Positions 1-7,253 of a stretch of 33,743 nucleotides of DNA are shown here, in pieces. Origin of the DNA: Eubacteriales bacterium (GTDB taxonomy: Bacteria > Bacillota > Clostridia > Christensenellales > Aristaeellaceae); assembly GCA_029218505.1 (NCBI GenBank), contig JAQXRL010000379.1, forward strand, positions 1 to 33,743. The letters run 5' to 3'. The notes beneath the pieces were generated by a model. It was not told where the DNA came from, did no database searches, and saw only the letters and a list, made by a program, of their open reading frames with translations. The translations under genes and the position numbers were made by a program. Numbering within the stretch: the stretch's first letter is position 1; each line of letters opens with the position of its first letter.

Positions 1-5
1 TTCTC

Positions 6-968
6 TCAGCAGGTTTTGTTTACCTGGTTGGGAAGCGATTCTCCTGCCGCAAACTTCAAGATGGTATGAATCGCCGCGGAGGTCATCCGATGGAAGGCGT
101 CATCGCTCATGGAGGCGCTGTGCGGCGTCATAAAGCAGTTGTCCAGCTTGCGCAGAGGGCTTTCCGCGGGCAGCGGTTCCGTTTGGTAAACATCCAGGCC
201 TGCGCCCAACAACGTGCCATCAGCGAGTGCGGCGGCAAGAGCGTCTTCCTGCACAATTTCACCCCGGCTGGTGTTGATGAATATGGCGCCTGGCTTCAGT
301 TTATGGAACATAGCGAGATCAAACATATTCCGGCTTTCTTCCGTCAAGGGCAAATGCAGGCTCAAAACGTCGGCATGGGCCAATACAGCGTCCAGATCCG
401 CGAGTTCCACATGCAAATCTGCTGCGGCAACGCGATTGGGATACGGGTCGCAGGCCAGAATACGTCCCGCAATGGGACGGATCATCCGGGCGAAGATTCG
501 GGCGATGTTTCCGAAGCCTACCAGGCCCACGGTGCAGCCGGACAAGTCCACGGACTTGACGCCGGTTGCCCAACGGTCGGAGTGCATGTTGGCGTTGCAA
601 AGCCCTGCGTTTCTGGCCACGGCCATGGTAAGCATCAGGGTATGTTCCGCCACGGCGTTGGCGTTGGCGCCGGGGGTGTTTGCCACGGCGATGCCAAGCT
701 CGCCGGCGGCACGGATATCCACCCGGTCATAGCCTACGCCCAGGCGTACGATCAGTCGGAGTCCTGCGCTTTTCAACGCTTCCAGCACCGTTCGGGGAAA
801 ATACTCCCCGGAAGCGATGATCCAGGGATAGCCGGATAGCTGGCGGATGACGTCCGATGAATCGGTTTGCACGGGCTGCTTGTAGTCCACGCGGAAACCT
901 GCCTTTCGCAAAAGATCGTATTCATCGGGGCAATCCTGGGGATTGTACATGGTTGCGATCGCGTTCAT
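6..968 (-). CDS. D-isomer-specific 2-hydroxyacid dehydrogenase
   Basis: NAD(P)-dependent reduction of a 2-keto acid or oxidation of a D-2-hydroxyacid in the cytosol; the exact substrate cannot be read. The 320-residue protein has the usual family length. The Rossmann signature GFGNIA lies at 151–156, with an acidic residue (D174) at the end of the next strand, suggesting NAD preference. The catalytic triad is visible as R235 (in TSRGEIV), E264 (in QTEP) and H283 (in TPHSAS). The ATG is preceded by AAAGGAG. It is the last gene of a four-gene minus-strand operon, 21 bases after the aldolase gene, so it may reduce a 2-keto product (pyruvate, hydroxypyruvate or glyoxylate type) of that pathway. 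The family call is firm; the role is inference. The window edge prevents seeing a terminator. Confidence 0.93.
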   Translation of the reverse strand: MNAIATMYNPQDCPDEYDLLRKAGFRVDYKQPVQTDSSDVIRQLSGYPWIIASGEYFPRTVLEALKSAGLRLIVRLGVGYDRVDIRAAGELGIAVANTPGANANAVAEHTLMLTMAVARNAGLCNANMHSDRWATGVKSVDLSGCTVGLVGFGNIARIFARMIRPIAGRILACDPYPNRVAAADLHVELADLDAVLAHADVLSLHLPLTEESRNMFDLAMFHKLKPGAIFINTSRGEIVQEDALAAALADGTLLGAGLDVYQTEPLPAESPLRKLDNCFMTPHSASMSDDAFHRMTSAAIHTILKFAAGESLPNQVNKTC

Positions 969-989
969 GAAAGGAGCGCTCCTTTGCGG

Positions 990-1763
990 TTATTGAATGC
1001 GGCGAAGTTCATCCATCGTTTCCTGGTAGCCGCGCAGATAGAATTGCAAATCGGAAGCCGTCCACAGCACGTTTGCGCCCATGGCGCGATAATGCGTGGC
1101 GTCGGCGGCGTCGTTGCAGAAAATACCGCAGGATTTTCCGTGCTTGCGGCAAATGTCGAATGTCCTTTGGATGGCGGCTTGCGCCGCTTCGCTCTTGGAA
1201 TTCATGGGCGTGCCCAGCATCACGGAAAGGTCGTTTGGCCCAATGATTACTGCGGACAGGAAATCGCCGTACTGATTCAGCATGCTTTCCAGATTGTCTA
1301 CGCCCTTTTGGCTTTCAATCTGAATCATGACAAAACGGCTTTTCTGGAAAGTTTGGAAATCCTCGCCGGCGCGAAATTGGCCGTAACCTCCGGCTCCCTT
1401 GCGGCCGATCGGCCCAAACCATACGGCATCCACCACCGTGCGCAGTTGTTCCAGCGTTTCCACGCGGGGAATCATCACGCCGTCCGCGCCCATATCAATG
1501 GCCTTGGCGATGAGGTGGTATTGGCTGTCCTGTACGCGCACAAAACTTGGCATGCCCAGCATCCGACAGGTGTGCAGCATGGGAATAACGTTCTGCGTGT
1601 CGAAGCGGCCGTGTTCTGCGTCCATCAGGATAAAATCCAATTCCGGATGGAGCATTTTTTCCAACAACAGCGGTTCGTCCAGCATAATCATGGTGGTACC
1701 CTGGATCTTGGCGCAGGAAGCAAATTTTTCCTGCAAAGACTCGTAACGATTCATGGCGTTCAT
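990..1763 (-). CDS. HpcH/HpaI-family aldolase (2-keto-3-deoxy acid aldolase type)
   Basis: Class II, metal-dependent pyruvate aldolase of the HpcH/HpaI family, which cleaves 2-keto-3-deoxy (or 4-hydroxy-2-oxo) acids to pyruvate plus an aldehyde. With the start chosen here it has 257 residues. The family residues are present: H51 in DAEHG, R76 in FVRVQ, metal ligands E150 (QIES) and D178 (GPNDLS), and the glycine-rich GPIGRKGAGG loop near 117–126. An in-frame ATG at 1802 would overlap the upstream gene by 31 bases, so 1763 or 1754 is more likely; GTGAG just upstream fits 1754 best. It lies 8 bases after the Ldh2-type gene in the same operon. Characterised relatives act on 2-keto-3-deoxy-L-rhamnonate, 2-keto-3-deoxyglucarate or 4-hydroxy-2-oxoheptanedioate; which applies here is unknown. 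Confidence 0.92.
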   Translation of the reverse strand: MNAMNRYESLQEKFASCAKIQGTTMIMLDEPLLLEKMLHPELDFILMDAEHGRFDTQNVIPMLHTCRMLGMPSFVRVQDSQYHLIAKAIDMGADGVMIPRVETLEQLRTVVDAVWFGPIGRKGAGGYGQFRAGEDFQTFQKSRFVMIQIESQKGVDNLESMLNQYGDFLSAVIIGPNDLSVMLGTPMNSKSEAAQAAIQRTFDICRKHGKSCGIFCNDAADATHYRAMGANVLWTASDLQFYLRGYQETMDELRRIQ

Positions 1764-1771
1764 CTCACATT

Positions 1772-2836
1772 CTATACGTTTTTGTTTTCCAATCCTGCGC
1801 AAAAGGGAATGCCGGTTCTCCGGGCGGATTCATGCAGCGCGGCCAGGGTGGAATCCGGCAAATCAACGCCTTCCGCCCGGGCCAGAGCTTCCCGTTCCTG
1901 TTCCAATTGACCGGGAAACAGAACGCGATCCGCGCCAGGGGCAGGCTTGGCGTTGATCAATTCATCCACCAAGTGCTCCACGCGCTGCGCCAAATTCTGA
2001 CCGGGATGCAAAAGATCCGGGTTTACGGCCAGAAACATATGGCCCACGTCGCCTGTGCTGTTGGGGTCGCAATTCCATGCATGAATGTTTTCCAGGGATG
2101 CCGCGCCGGACAAAAGGCCTGCAAAGCATTCCACCATGACGCTGAGGGAAAAACCCTTGTGCCCGCCAAAGGGCATAAGCGCTCCGCCCAGGTCGTACTG
2201 GTTTGGGTCGGTGGTGTCATTGCCCAACGGATCCTTTAGCCAGCCGATGGGAATGGGCTTGCCCTCCTGGGCGCACATGGAAATCTTCCCGGCGGCTACG
2301 GCGCTCATGGCTGCGTCGAAGCATACAAAGCGGTGTCTGCCGGCAGGCGCAGCATAAGAAAAAGGGTTGTTGCCGATGATGCGCCCGGCGCTGCTTGGCG
2401 CGGCCATGATGACGTCGCCGGTGGACATAACCATGGACAGAAAGCCACAATCGGCCATGGTGGAGGCGTAGTATCCGCATGCGCCGTGATGATGGCTGTT
2501 GCAAACGTTTACCATGGCAATTCCGGCGGTTCGAGCCTTTTCCATGGCCAACGTGGTGGCATACACGGATGCCGGAATGCCCAAACCGCGGTCCGCGTTT
2601 ACGGCGGCATAGGACGGGCCTTCCGCGGTGATAAACGGATGGGCGTCTGCGTTCACGCCGCCGGTCTGCAGGCATTTTACATATCCGATGAGCCGCACCA
2701 ACCCATGGGAATGAATTCCCCGCAGGTCGGCGTTTACCAGCGCATCGGCAGTCGTCCTGGCGTCCTTGGCGCAGACGCCGCAAACTTCCAACGTCCGCGC
2801 GCAATATTCGGACAATGCTTCGGGACAATACTTCAT
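1772..2836 (-). CDS. Malate/L-lactate dehydrogenase family (Ldh2/DlgD-type) oxidoreductase
   Basis: NAD(P)-dependent 2-keto acid / 2-hydroxyacid oxidoreductase of the non-Rossmann Ldh2 superfamily, which includes malate, ureidoglycolate and 2,3-diketo-L-gulonate reductases. The protein has 354 residues. It shows the diagnostic GIHSHGLVRL motif (catalytic H44, R48), the SHHHGACGYY segment, GNNPFSYAAP in the cofactor site, and GGHKGFSL. An upstream in-frame ATG at 2905 lies inside the preceding gene. The start at 2836 is preferred because AGGAGG sits 10 bases upstream and its ATGA overlaps the stop codon of the MBL-fold gene, indicating translational coupling. Its neighbours suggest a sugar-acid or keto-acid substrate, but that is inference. 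Confidence 0.93.
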   Translation of the reverse strand: MKYCPEALSEYCARTLEVCGVCAKDARTTADALVNADLRGIHSHGLVRLIGYVKCLQTGGVNADAHPFITAEGPSYAAVNADRGLGIPASVYATTLAMEKARTAGIAMVNVCNSHHHGACGYYASTMADCGFLSMVMSTGDVIMAAPSSAGRIIGNNPFSYAAPAGRHRFVCFDAAMSAVAAGKISMCAQEGKPIPIGWLKDPLGNDTTDPNQYDLGGALMPFGGHKGFSLSVMVECFAGLLSGAASLENIHAWNCDPNSTGDVGHMFLAVNPDLLHPGQNLAQRVEHLVDELINAKPAPGADRVLFPGQLEQEREALARAEGVDLPDSTLAALHESARRTGIPFCAGLENKNV

Positions 2837-3630
2837 CTTTCGTCTGCCTCCTGCCTTAACAAATCTTCCAGACGCGCTTCGCAGGACGTCAGGAATCGGT
2901 TCCATTCGCCGGAATCCACAAAAGGATTGCTGCCGGCGCGCATGCGGGAGATTTTCCCTTCCGTATCGTTCTGGTCGGGGTGGTTTCCCAGCACAATGTC
3001 CACGTGCTCTCTGGCCAGGCGGTGCAATCCTTCCCGAAACTGATCGCGCAAGGTTCGGGGAAGACCATAGGAGTCCAGAAACTTTCGGGACAGGCTGTTG
3101 ACGCCCACGCCGCCATGCATGGCGGCGACCATGGGCGTGCCATGCACAGATGTGTTCACAAACAGGGCATATGTGCCTTCCGTGTGGCCCGGCGCATGGA
3201 CGCAGCGGATGGTTTTACCGCCCAGCTGCAGGACGTCTCCATCCGAGAACAGGATGTCCGGCGTAAAACACTCCGCCGGCGCAAGTTCCAGTTCCTTTGC
3301 CCAGGAAAGATCGCGCTTTCCGGTGACGATATCCGCGTCCTCTCTGCCGATGAGCGATTTTGCACCCGTTTTCCGCAAAAGCTCGGCGGTGCTGCCGTAA
3401 TGATCGATGTGTCCATGACTGTGCAGAATGTATTTCACGTCCATGATGTCCAATCCCAGCGCTTTCATGTTTGCGGCAATGCCGTCCAGCATGCCGGGAT
3501 AACCGGTGTCCAGCAAAATCAAGCCATCTTTCGCAACAATGCAATGCGACGATACGGGCGTTCCGCCCACAAACGCAATGTCATCCGTCAACATGGCCGG
3601 AGGAATATCCGGCTTCCATTCTTTCTGCAT
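2833..3630 (-). CDS. Metallo-beta-lactamase-fold hydrolase, B3-like
   Basis: Binuclear zinc hydrolase of the MBL fold, 265 residues, no signal peptide, so cytosolic. The metal-binding motif H72-G-H74-I-D76-H77 (within HSHGHIDH) is intact, a third-ligand histidine is at H149 (APGHTEG), and a late histidine in GNHPDQN near 228 recalls subclass B3 architecture. The frame is open up to 3804, but that extension crosses the promoter. ATG at 3630 is preceded by GAGGGG four bases upstream. It is the first gene of a four-gene operon with two dehydrogenases and an aldolase. In that setting a lactonase or ester/thioester hydrolase is more plausible than a secreted beta-lactamase, but no substrate can be read. 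The gene overlaps the next one by ATGA. Confidence 0.88.
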   Translation of the reverse strand: MQKEWKPDIPPAMLTDDIAFVGGTPVSSHCIVAKDGLILLDTGYPGMLDGIAANMKALGLDIMDVKYILHSHGHIDHYGSTAELLRKTGAKSLIGREDADIVTGKRDLSWAKELELAPAECFTPDILFSDGDVLQLGGKTIRCVHAPGHTEGTYALFVNTSVHGTPMVAAMHGGVGVNSLSRKFLDSYGLPRTLRDQFREGLHRLAREHVDIVLGNHPDQNDTEGKISRMRAGSNPFVDSGEWNRFLTSCEARLEDLLRQEADER

Positions 3631-3652
3631 CAAACCCCTCGCTTTCGTAACA

Positions 3653-3690
3653 ATTATACACCAGATCGGCAAAATGTGCAATCGATTGCA
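3653..3690 (-). promoter_or_regulatory. Minus-strand promoter with LacI-type operator for the MBL–aldolase operon
   Basis: On the minus strand, TATAAT lies at 3658–3653, and the weak -35 match TTGCAC (3681–3676) is 17 bases upstream. The -35 is embedded in a perfect 14-base palindrome, TGCAATCGATTGCA, at 3677–3690, which matches the CG-centred operators of LacI-family repressors. A LacI-family gene lies at 5898–6950, and two similar sites occur at 3800–3813 and 7169–7182. Repressor binding here would block the -35 of the minus-strand operon. The palindrome is seen; which protein binds is inferred. Confidence 0.72.
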
Positions 3691-3766
3691 TATGTTAAAT
3701 AATTCGCACGGATACCGGACAAACAAGGCGATTGAAACTTCTCGAAAAATTGTTCCAAAATGCGGA

Positions 3767-3813
3767 TTGACAGGGGAATGGGTTGTAGGATATAATTGTG
3801 GCAATCGGTTGCA
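3767..3813 (+). promoter_or_regulatory. Consensus sigma-A promoter with overlapping LacI-type operator (alpha-galactosidase gene)
   Basis: Perfect TTGACA (3767–3772), 18-base spacer, perfect TATAAT (3791–3796). The expected transcription start falls inside GGCAATCGGTTGCA (3800–3813), a near-palindrome resembling TGCAATCGATTGCA 110 bases upstream. A perfect promoter with an operator over the start site is the classic layout for strong expression under tight repression. Confidence 0.82.
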
Positions 3814-3842
3814 TGACGTTATTCAAACATGGAGGGATGAAA

Positions 3843-5846
3843 ATGCTGCTTGCGGATTTCTTTCAACGGTATTTTGAAGAAGGGATGCCCTGTTCATTCC
3901 ATTATGATCATCAACCGGCAGCGGCGGGATTTGGGCCGCTGACCCGGGACGAAGCGTCGGATGGAGACGGTTTTTTGGCCTATCGCCGTACGTTCAAGGA
4001 GGAAGCGGGAAATTTTGCCGCCGTGCTGAAAATCCGAAAGTTTGACGTTGCGGTGGAATGGTGGCTGGAAATGACGGGCACGGGCCTGTATGACAGCGAT
4101 CTTGTGGATGAATTGCGCTATGCGGACATTACCCTGCGGTGTGCGGATGCCTACCACAGCAGTGCGTGGAAGTTTCCCAGATTTCACTGGGCGCATGGTT
4201 CTCTGGCGCAGGAAGACGATTTTCAGCCGGTATGTCAGAACTTTTGCCCCGAGAGCAGGCATGTGCTGGAATGTGGCGGCGGCAGAAGCTCCTCCGGATG
4301 CATGCCGTATTTCAATTTGCAGATGGACGAAGGAAAGGGATGCGTGTTTGCCATTGGATGGAGCGGTCAGTGGCGGGCCACGATGGATTGCCAGCGGATA
4401 GACAACCGGCCCGTGCGGTTTACTGCGGAGATGGACGATGCCTGTTTCCGGGTGCAATCGGGCGAGACGTTGGTGCTTCCCAAGATGATGGCCATGCCCT
4501 GGGAGGGCGAATTGGTGGAGAGCTTCAACGCCTGGCGCAGATTGATCAAATGGAACATCCTGCCGAAGTACGATGGAAAGCCGCTGGAGGGCTATGTGCT
4601 GTTGCGTTCCTGGGGCGGTTTGACGCCGGAGATTCATCAGGCGAAGTTTGCCAACGTAAAAAAGCATCGGCTGAATGCGGAATTGTATCAAATTGACGCG
4701 GGCTGGCATGGCGACGAAACCACCCCGCAAAGCAAAAATTATTATTTTGATCTGTGGGGAAAGACGGTGGGCATTTGGAAACCCCTGCCTGCGCTGTATC
4801 CAGATGGATTTGGTTCGATGAACCGGGATTGCCGGGATGCGGGCATGGGCTTTTGCATTTGGTTTGAGCCGGAGCGCATGCCCAGTTGGAACAAGATGGT
4901 TTCCCAGCACCGGGAGTATTTTGTGGGGCCCAAATTGCCGGATCGCCCGAATCATGGCGAATTGTGGAATGCTTCCTTCAACATGATGGTAAATCTGGGA
5001 TATGAACCCGCCAGGGAATGGCTGTTGGGCGAGCTATCCAAGGTGATCGAAGATTCCCACATGGAAGTTTTTCGCATTGATTTCAATTACGAGCCGTTGG
5101 GGTTCTGGAAATACAACGACGCGATGGATCGCAGGGGCGTTTCCGAAATCAAGTATGTCAACGGCTGTTATGCCATGCTGGACGCCCTTTTGCAACGGCA
5201 CCCCGGGTTGAAGATCGACAACTGCGCCAGTGGCGGACGCCGTCTGGACTATCGCATGTTCCGGCGCAGCATTCCCATGATCTGCCGCAGCGACTATTTC
5301 TGCGGGCAGGATAACGAACCGGATCCCAAGCAGTGCCATACATACGGATTGTCCATGTGGACGCCATGCCATGCGGATTCCCTGGGATCCTGTATCGGCC
5401 ATACGCCGGAATGCATGGATACCTATCGCGTGCGCAGCAGCATGTGCTCTGGCGTGGGCATGACTGCGCCCTGGTGGGACATGAAGGAAGAAGAAGCCGC
5501 CTGGTATCGCAAGACGTTGGCGGACGCCAAGCGCGTTCGGGAATATATTTCGGAGGATTTCTATCCGCTCACGGGATATTCCCTCAGTCCGCTGGACTGG
5601 ATGGCGTGGCAAACAAATGCGCCCGCGACAGGCAAGGGCATGATTATGGCGTTTCGACGGGAAAAAAGCGGCGTTCGGGAAAACGCCTTTGCGCTGCATG
5701 GCATCGATCAAAGCGCCGAATATCGCCTGGAGGACATGGATTCCGGCGATTTAGGCGTAGTTTCCGGCAAAGAATTGGCGGAAGGCTACGTCGTGGCAAT
5801 TCCGGAAAAGCGCATGTGCCGGATACTGTTCTACGAAAAGCTTTGA
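3843..5846 (+). CDS. GH36-like alpha-galactosidase (clan GH-D)
   Basis: Predicted retaining alpha-glycosidase, 667 residues, with no signal peptide, so it should act on imported glycosides in the cytosol. An N-terminal beta-sandwich (about 1–230) precedes a TIM barrel. Barrel landmarks are YVLLRSWGG (251–259), DAGW (285–288), FEPER (341–345), FRIDFN with the expected nucleophile D413, and DNCASGGRR (459–467) followed by RSD, whose D484 aligns with the GH36 acid/base. The acid/base motif is RSDYFCG rather than the common SDNTD form, so substrate specificity may differ from melibiose or raffinose. The start is fixed by GGAGGG at 3831–3836; ATG 3843 has six-base spacing, whereas ATG 3837 abuts it. 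It is transcribed from its own operator-bearing promoter, divergent from the aldolase operon. Confidence 0.88.
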   Translation: MLLADFFQRYFEEGMPCSFHYDHQPAAAGFGPLTRDEASDGDGFLAYRRTFKEEAGNFAAVLKIRKFDVAVEWWLEMTGTGLYDSDLVDELRYADITLRCADAYHSSAWKFPRFHWAHGSLAQEDDFQPVCQNFCPESRHVLECGGGRSSSGCMPYFNLQMDEGKGCVFAIGWSGQWRATMDCQRIDNRPVRFTAEMDDACFRVQSGETLVLPKMMAMPWEGELVESFNAWRRLIKWNILPKYDGKPLEGYVLLRSWGGLTPEIHQAKFANVKKHRLNAELYQIDAGWHGDETTPQSKNYYFDLWGKTVGIWKPLPALYPDGFGSMNRDCRDAGMGFCIWFEPERMPSWNKMVSQHREYFVGPKLPDRPNHGELWNASFNMMVNLGYEPAREWLLGELSKVIEDSHMEVFRIDFNYEPLGFWKYNDAMDRRGVSEIKYVNGCYAMLDALLQRHPGLKIDNCASGGRRLDYRMFRRSIPMICRSDYFCGQDNEPDPKQCHTYGLSMWTPCHADSLGSCIGHTPECMDTYRVRSSMCSGVGMTAPWWDMKEEEAAWYRKTLADAKRVREYISEDFYPLTGYSLSPLDWMAWQTNAPATGKGMIMAFRREKSGVRENAFALHGIDQSAEYRLEDMDSGDLGVVSGKELAEGYVVAIPEKRMCRILFYEKL

Positions 5847-5860
5847 GAAGCGGTTCCGGA

Positions 5861-5899
5861 AAAACGCTGCCGTTCTCCCGAAAGAGACGGCAGCGTTTT
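5861..5899. terminator. Bidirectional intrinsic terminator between convergent genes
   Basis: A perfect 13-bp stem, AAAACGCTGCCGT at 5861–5873 with its complement at 5887–5899 and a 13-base loop. The A-run on one flank and T-run on the other give a U-tract on either strand. It separates the alpha-galactosidase gene from the convergent LacI gene, whose TAA stop lies in the right arm. Confidence 0.88.
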
Positions 5900-6950
5900 A
5901 CGGTTGTTGTTTGTCCTCAAACAGGGAAAGATTGCTGCGCATGACGATTTGAGGGTTGGATTGCAAAATATGGGGAATTTCGGCGTTTTCCACGATGTGA
6001 CGGTACAAATTCGTGAATGCGTTTTTTCCTTGGCGGAAAGGGTCTTGATAAATGGTGGCGGAAACCACGCCGCTACGGATATAGGCATTCAATTGTTCGA
6101 AGGTGTCCGATGTCACCAGCGCCACTTTGCCCGCCAGATTGTGCTTCTCCAGGTATTCGCAAATGGGAATGGAATTCGCGGAACTGACATAGATGCCATC
6201 GATGTCATCGCGGGTGGAAAAAGCCTCTTCCACCAGGCGCTGGGCAAACGCGGGCATGTCCATGGTGTCGTAATTCTGCAAAAGGGTAAGCCCTTCCCGG
6301 GGACACGCGCTGGAAAAAGACAGAAACAGTTGCTGATGGATCGGGCTGGACATGCTGCCTGTAAAAATTACCACGTTTTTGCGCGGACGATGGATCAATG
6401 CGCTGAGCAATTCCGCCGCGATTTCTCCAATCATGCGGGTGTTGCTGGTAGAATTGAACAGGCGCTTGCTGGCGGGAAGGTCGTTGTGCAACGTTACCAC
6501 CGGAATGCCCGCATCCACCAATTCGTTGATTTTGAACACTGCGTCCTGATCGTAAATACCATGCAGAATCACGCCGTCGCAACCGGTTTCACGAAATTCA
6601 TTCAAAACCTGCGTCCATCGTTCTCCAATATCGTTTCCGGGGGAAAGCATGCGCACGTCCGCGGTGACTTTTTGCCATGCCAATTCCCGTTCCGCCGTCA
6701 AAATGCCGTTATACATGGCCTCATAAAAGGCGGGAATGCGGTTCACAATGGTGACGCCGATGCGGATATCCTGCCGGGAAAGCCTTGCGGCCGCGCGATT
6801 GGGCGAAAAACCGTATTTTCTTGCCGCAGCCAGAATGCGCGCGCGCTTCTCTGGACTCAAACGGGAAGTGGGATTGAATGCACGGCTCACCGTAGACGCG
6901 GATACTTCCAGCTCTTCTGCCAGGGTATAGATCGTGATTTTTTTGTTCAT
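5898..6950 (-). CDS. LacI-family transcriptional regulator
   Basis: Sugar-responsive DNA-binding repressor, 350 residues. The N-terminal helix-turn-helix is at about 6–26 (TLAEELEVSASTVSRAFN), with a hinge helix around 50–60 (NRAAARLSRQ). The periplasmic-binding-protein-like effector domain starts near RIGVTIVNR. ATG at 6950 has AGGAG six bases upstream. It sits between the GH36 gene and the transporter operon. Three CG-centred palindromes on promoters of the surrounding transcripts (3677, 3800, 7169) are the obvious targets. No matching palindrome is seen on its own promoter. The inducer is probably the imported sugar or a breakdown product; this is inference. Confidence 0.95.
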   Translation of the reverse strand: MNKKITIYTLAEELEVSASTVSRAFNPTSRLSPEKRARILAAARKYGFSPNRAAARLSRQDIRIGVTIVNRIPAFYEAMYNGILTAERELAWQKVTADVRMLSPGNDIGERWTQVLNEFRETGCDGVILHGIYDQDAVFKINELVDAGIPVVTLHNDLPASKRLFNSTSNTRMIGEIAAELLSALIHRPRKNVVIFTGSMSSPIHQQLFLSFSSACPREGLTLLQNYDTMDMPAFAQRLVEEAFSTRDDIDGIYVSSANSIPICEYLEKHNLAGKVALVTSDTFEQLNAYIRSGVVSATIYQDPFRQGKNAFTNLYRHIVENAEIPHILQSNPQIVMRSNLSLFEDKQQP

Positions 6951-6993
6951 GCGCTGCTCCTGTCCTGCTCACGGCATAAATCTCATGCTTTTC

Positions 6994-7023
6994 ATTATAT
7001 CAGGAAATGTTGCCAACTGTCAA
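6994..7023 (-). promoter_or_regulatory. Sigma-A promoter of the LacI-family gene
   Basis: On the minus strand, TTGACA (7023–7018), 18-base spacer, TATAAT (6999–6994), about 45 bases upstream of the regulator's ATG. Both hexamers are perfect. The 303-base gap 6951–7253 holds this promoter, a pair of direct repeats GCAATTTC (7026–7033 and 7048–7055), and the divergent transporter promoter with its leader. Confidence 0.8.
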
Positions 7024-7133
7024 ATGCAATTTCTCGTGAAAAAATACGCAATTTCATGACGCAAACGCACAATTCTATATCTTGAACATGGGGAAGACAT
7101 GGATTTTGTGTTGAATTTATTTTTGGGATTGTA

Positions 7134-7182
7134 TTGACAACGGATTGCGAAGATGATATAATCACTCGTGAAATCGGTTGCA
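7134..7182 (+). promoter_or_regulatory. Consensus sigma-A promoter with LacI-type operator (transporter operon 1)
   Basis: Perfect TTGACA (7134–7139), 17-base spacer, perfect TATAAT (7157–7162), followed by TGAAATCGGTTGCA at 7169–7182 over the expected transcription start. The right half ATCGGTTGCA is identical to the operator at 3800–3813, so the two promoters are probably co-regulated. The leader to the ATG at 7254 is about 85 bases. Confidence 0.83.
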
Positions 7183-7253
7183 AGGCCCGGAAGGTACCTC
7201 TGGAACGCGCAATCGAGGGAACGAAAAAATCGGAAGGAAAGAAGGACGGAATT

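Noticed and set aside
3798-3842. Earlier in-frame start for the GH36-like gene
   Set aside because: The extra codons run through the operator and transcription start; the Shine-Dalgarno at 3831–3836 points to the ATG at 3843.
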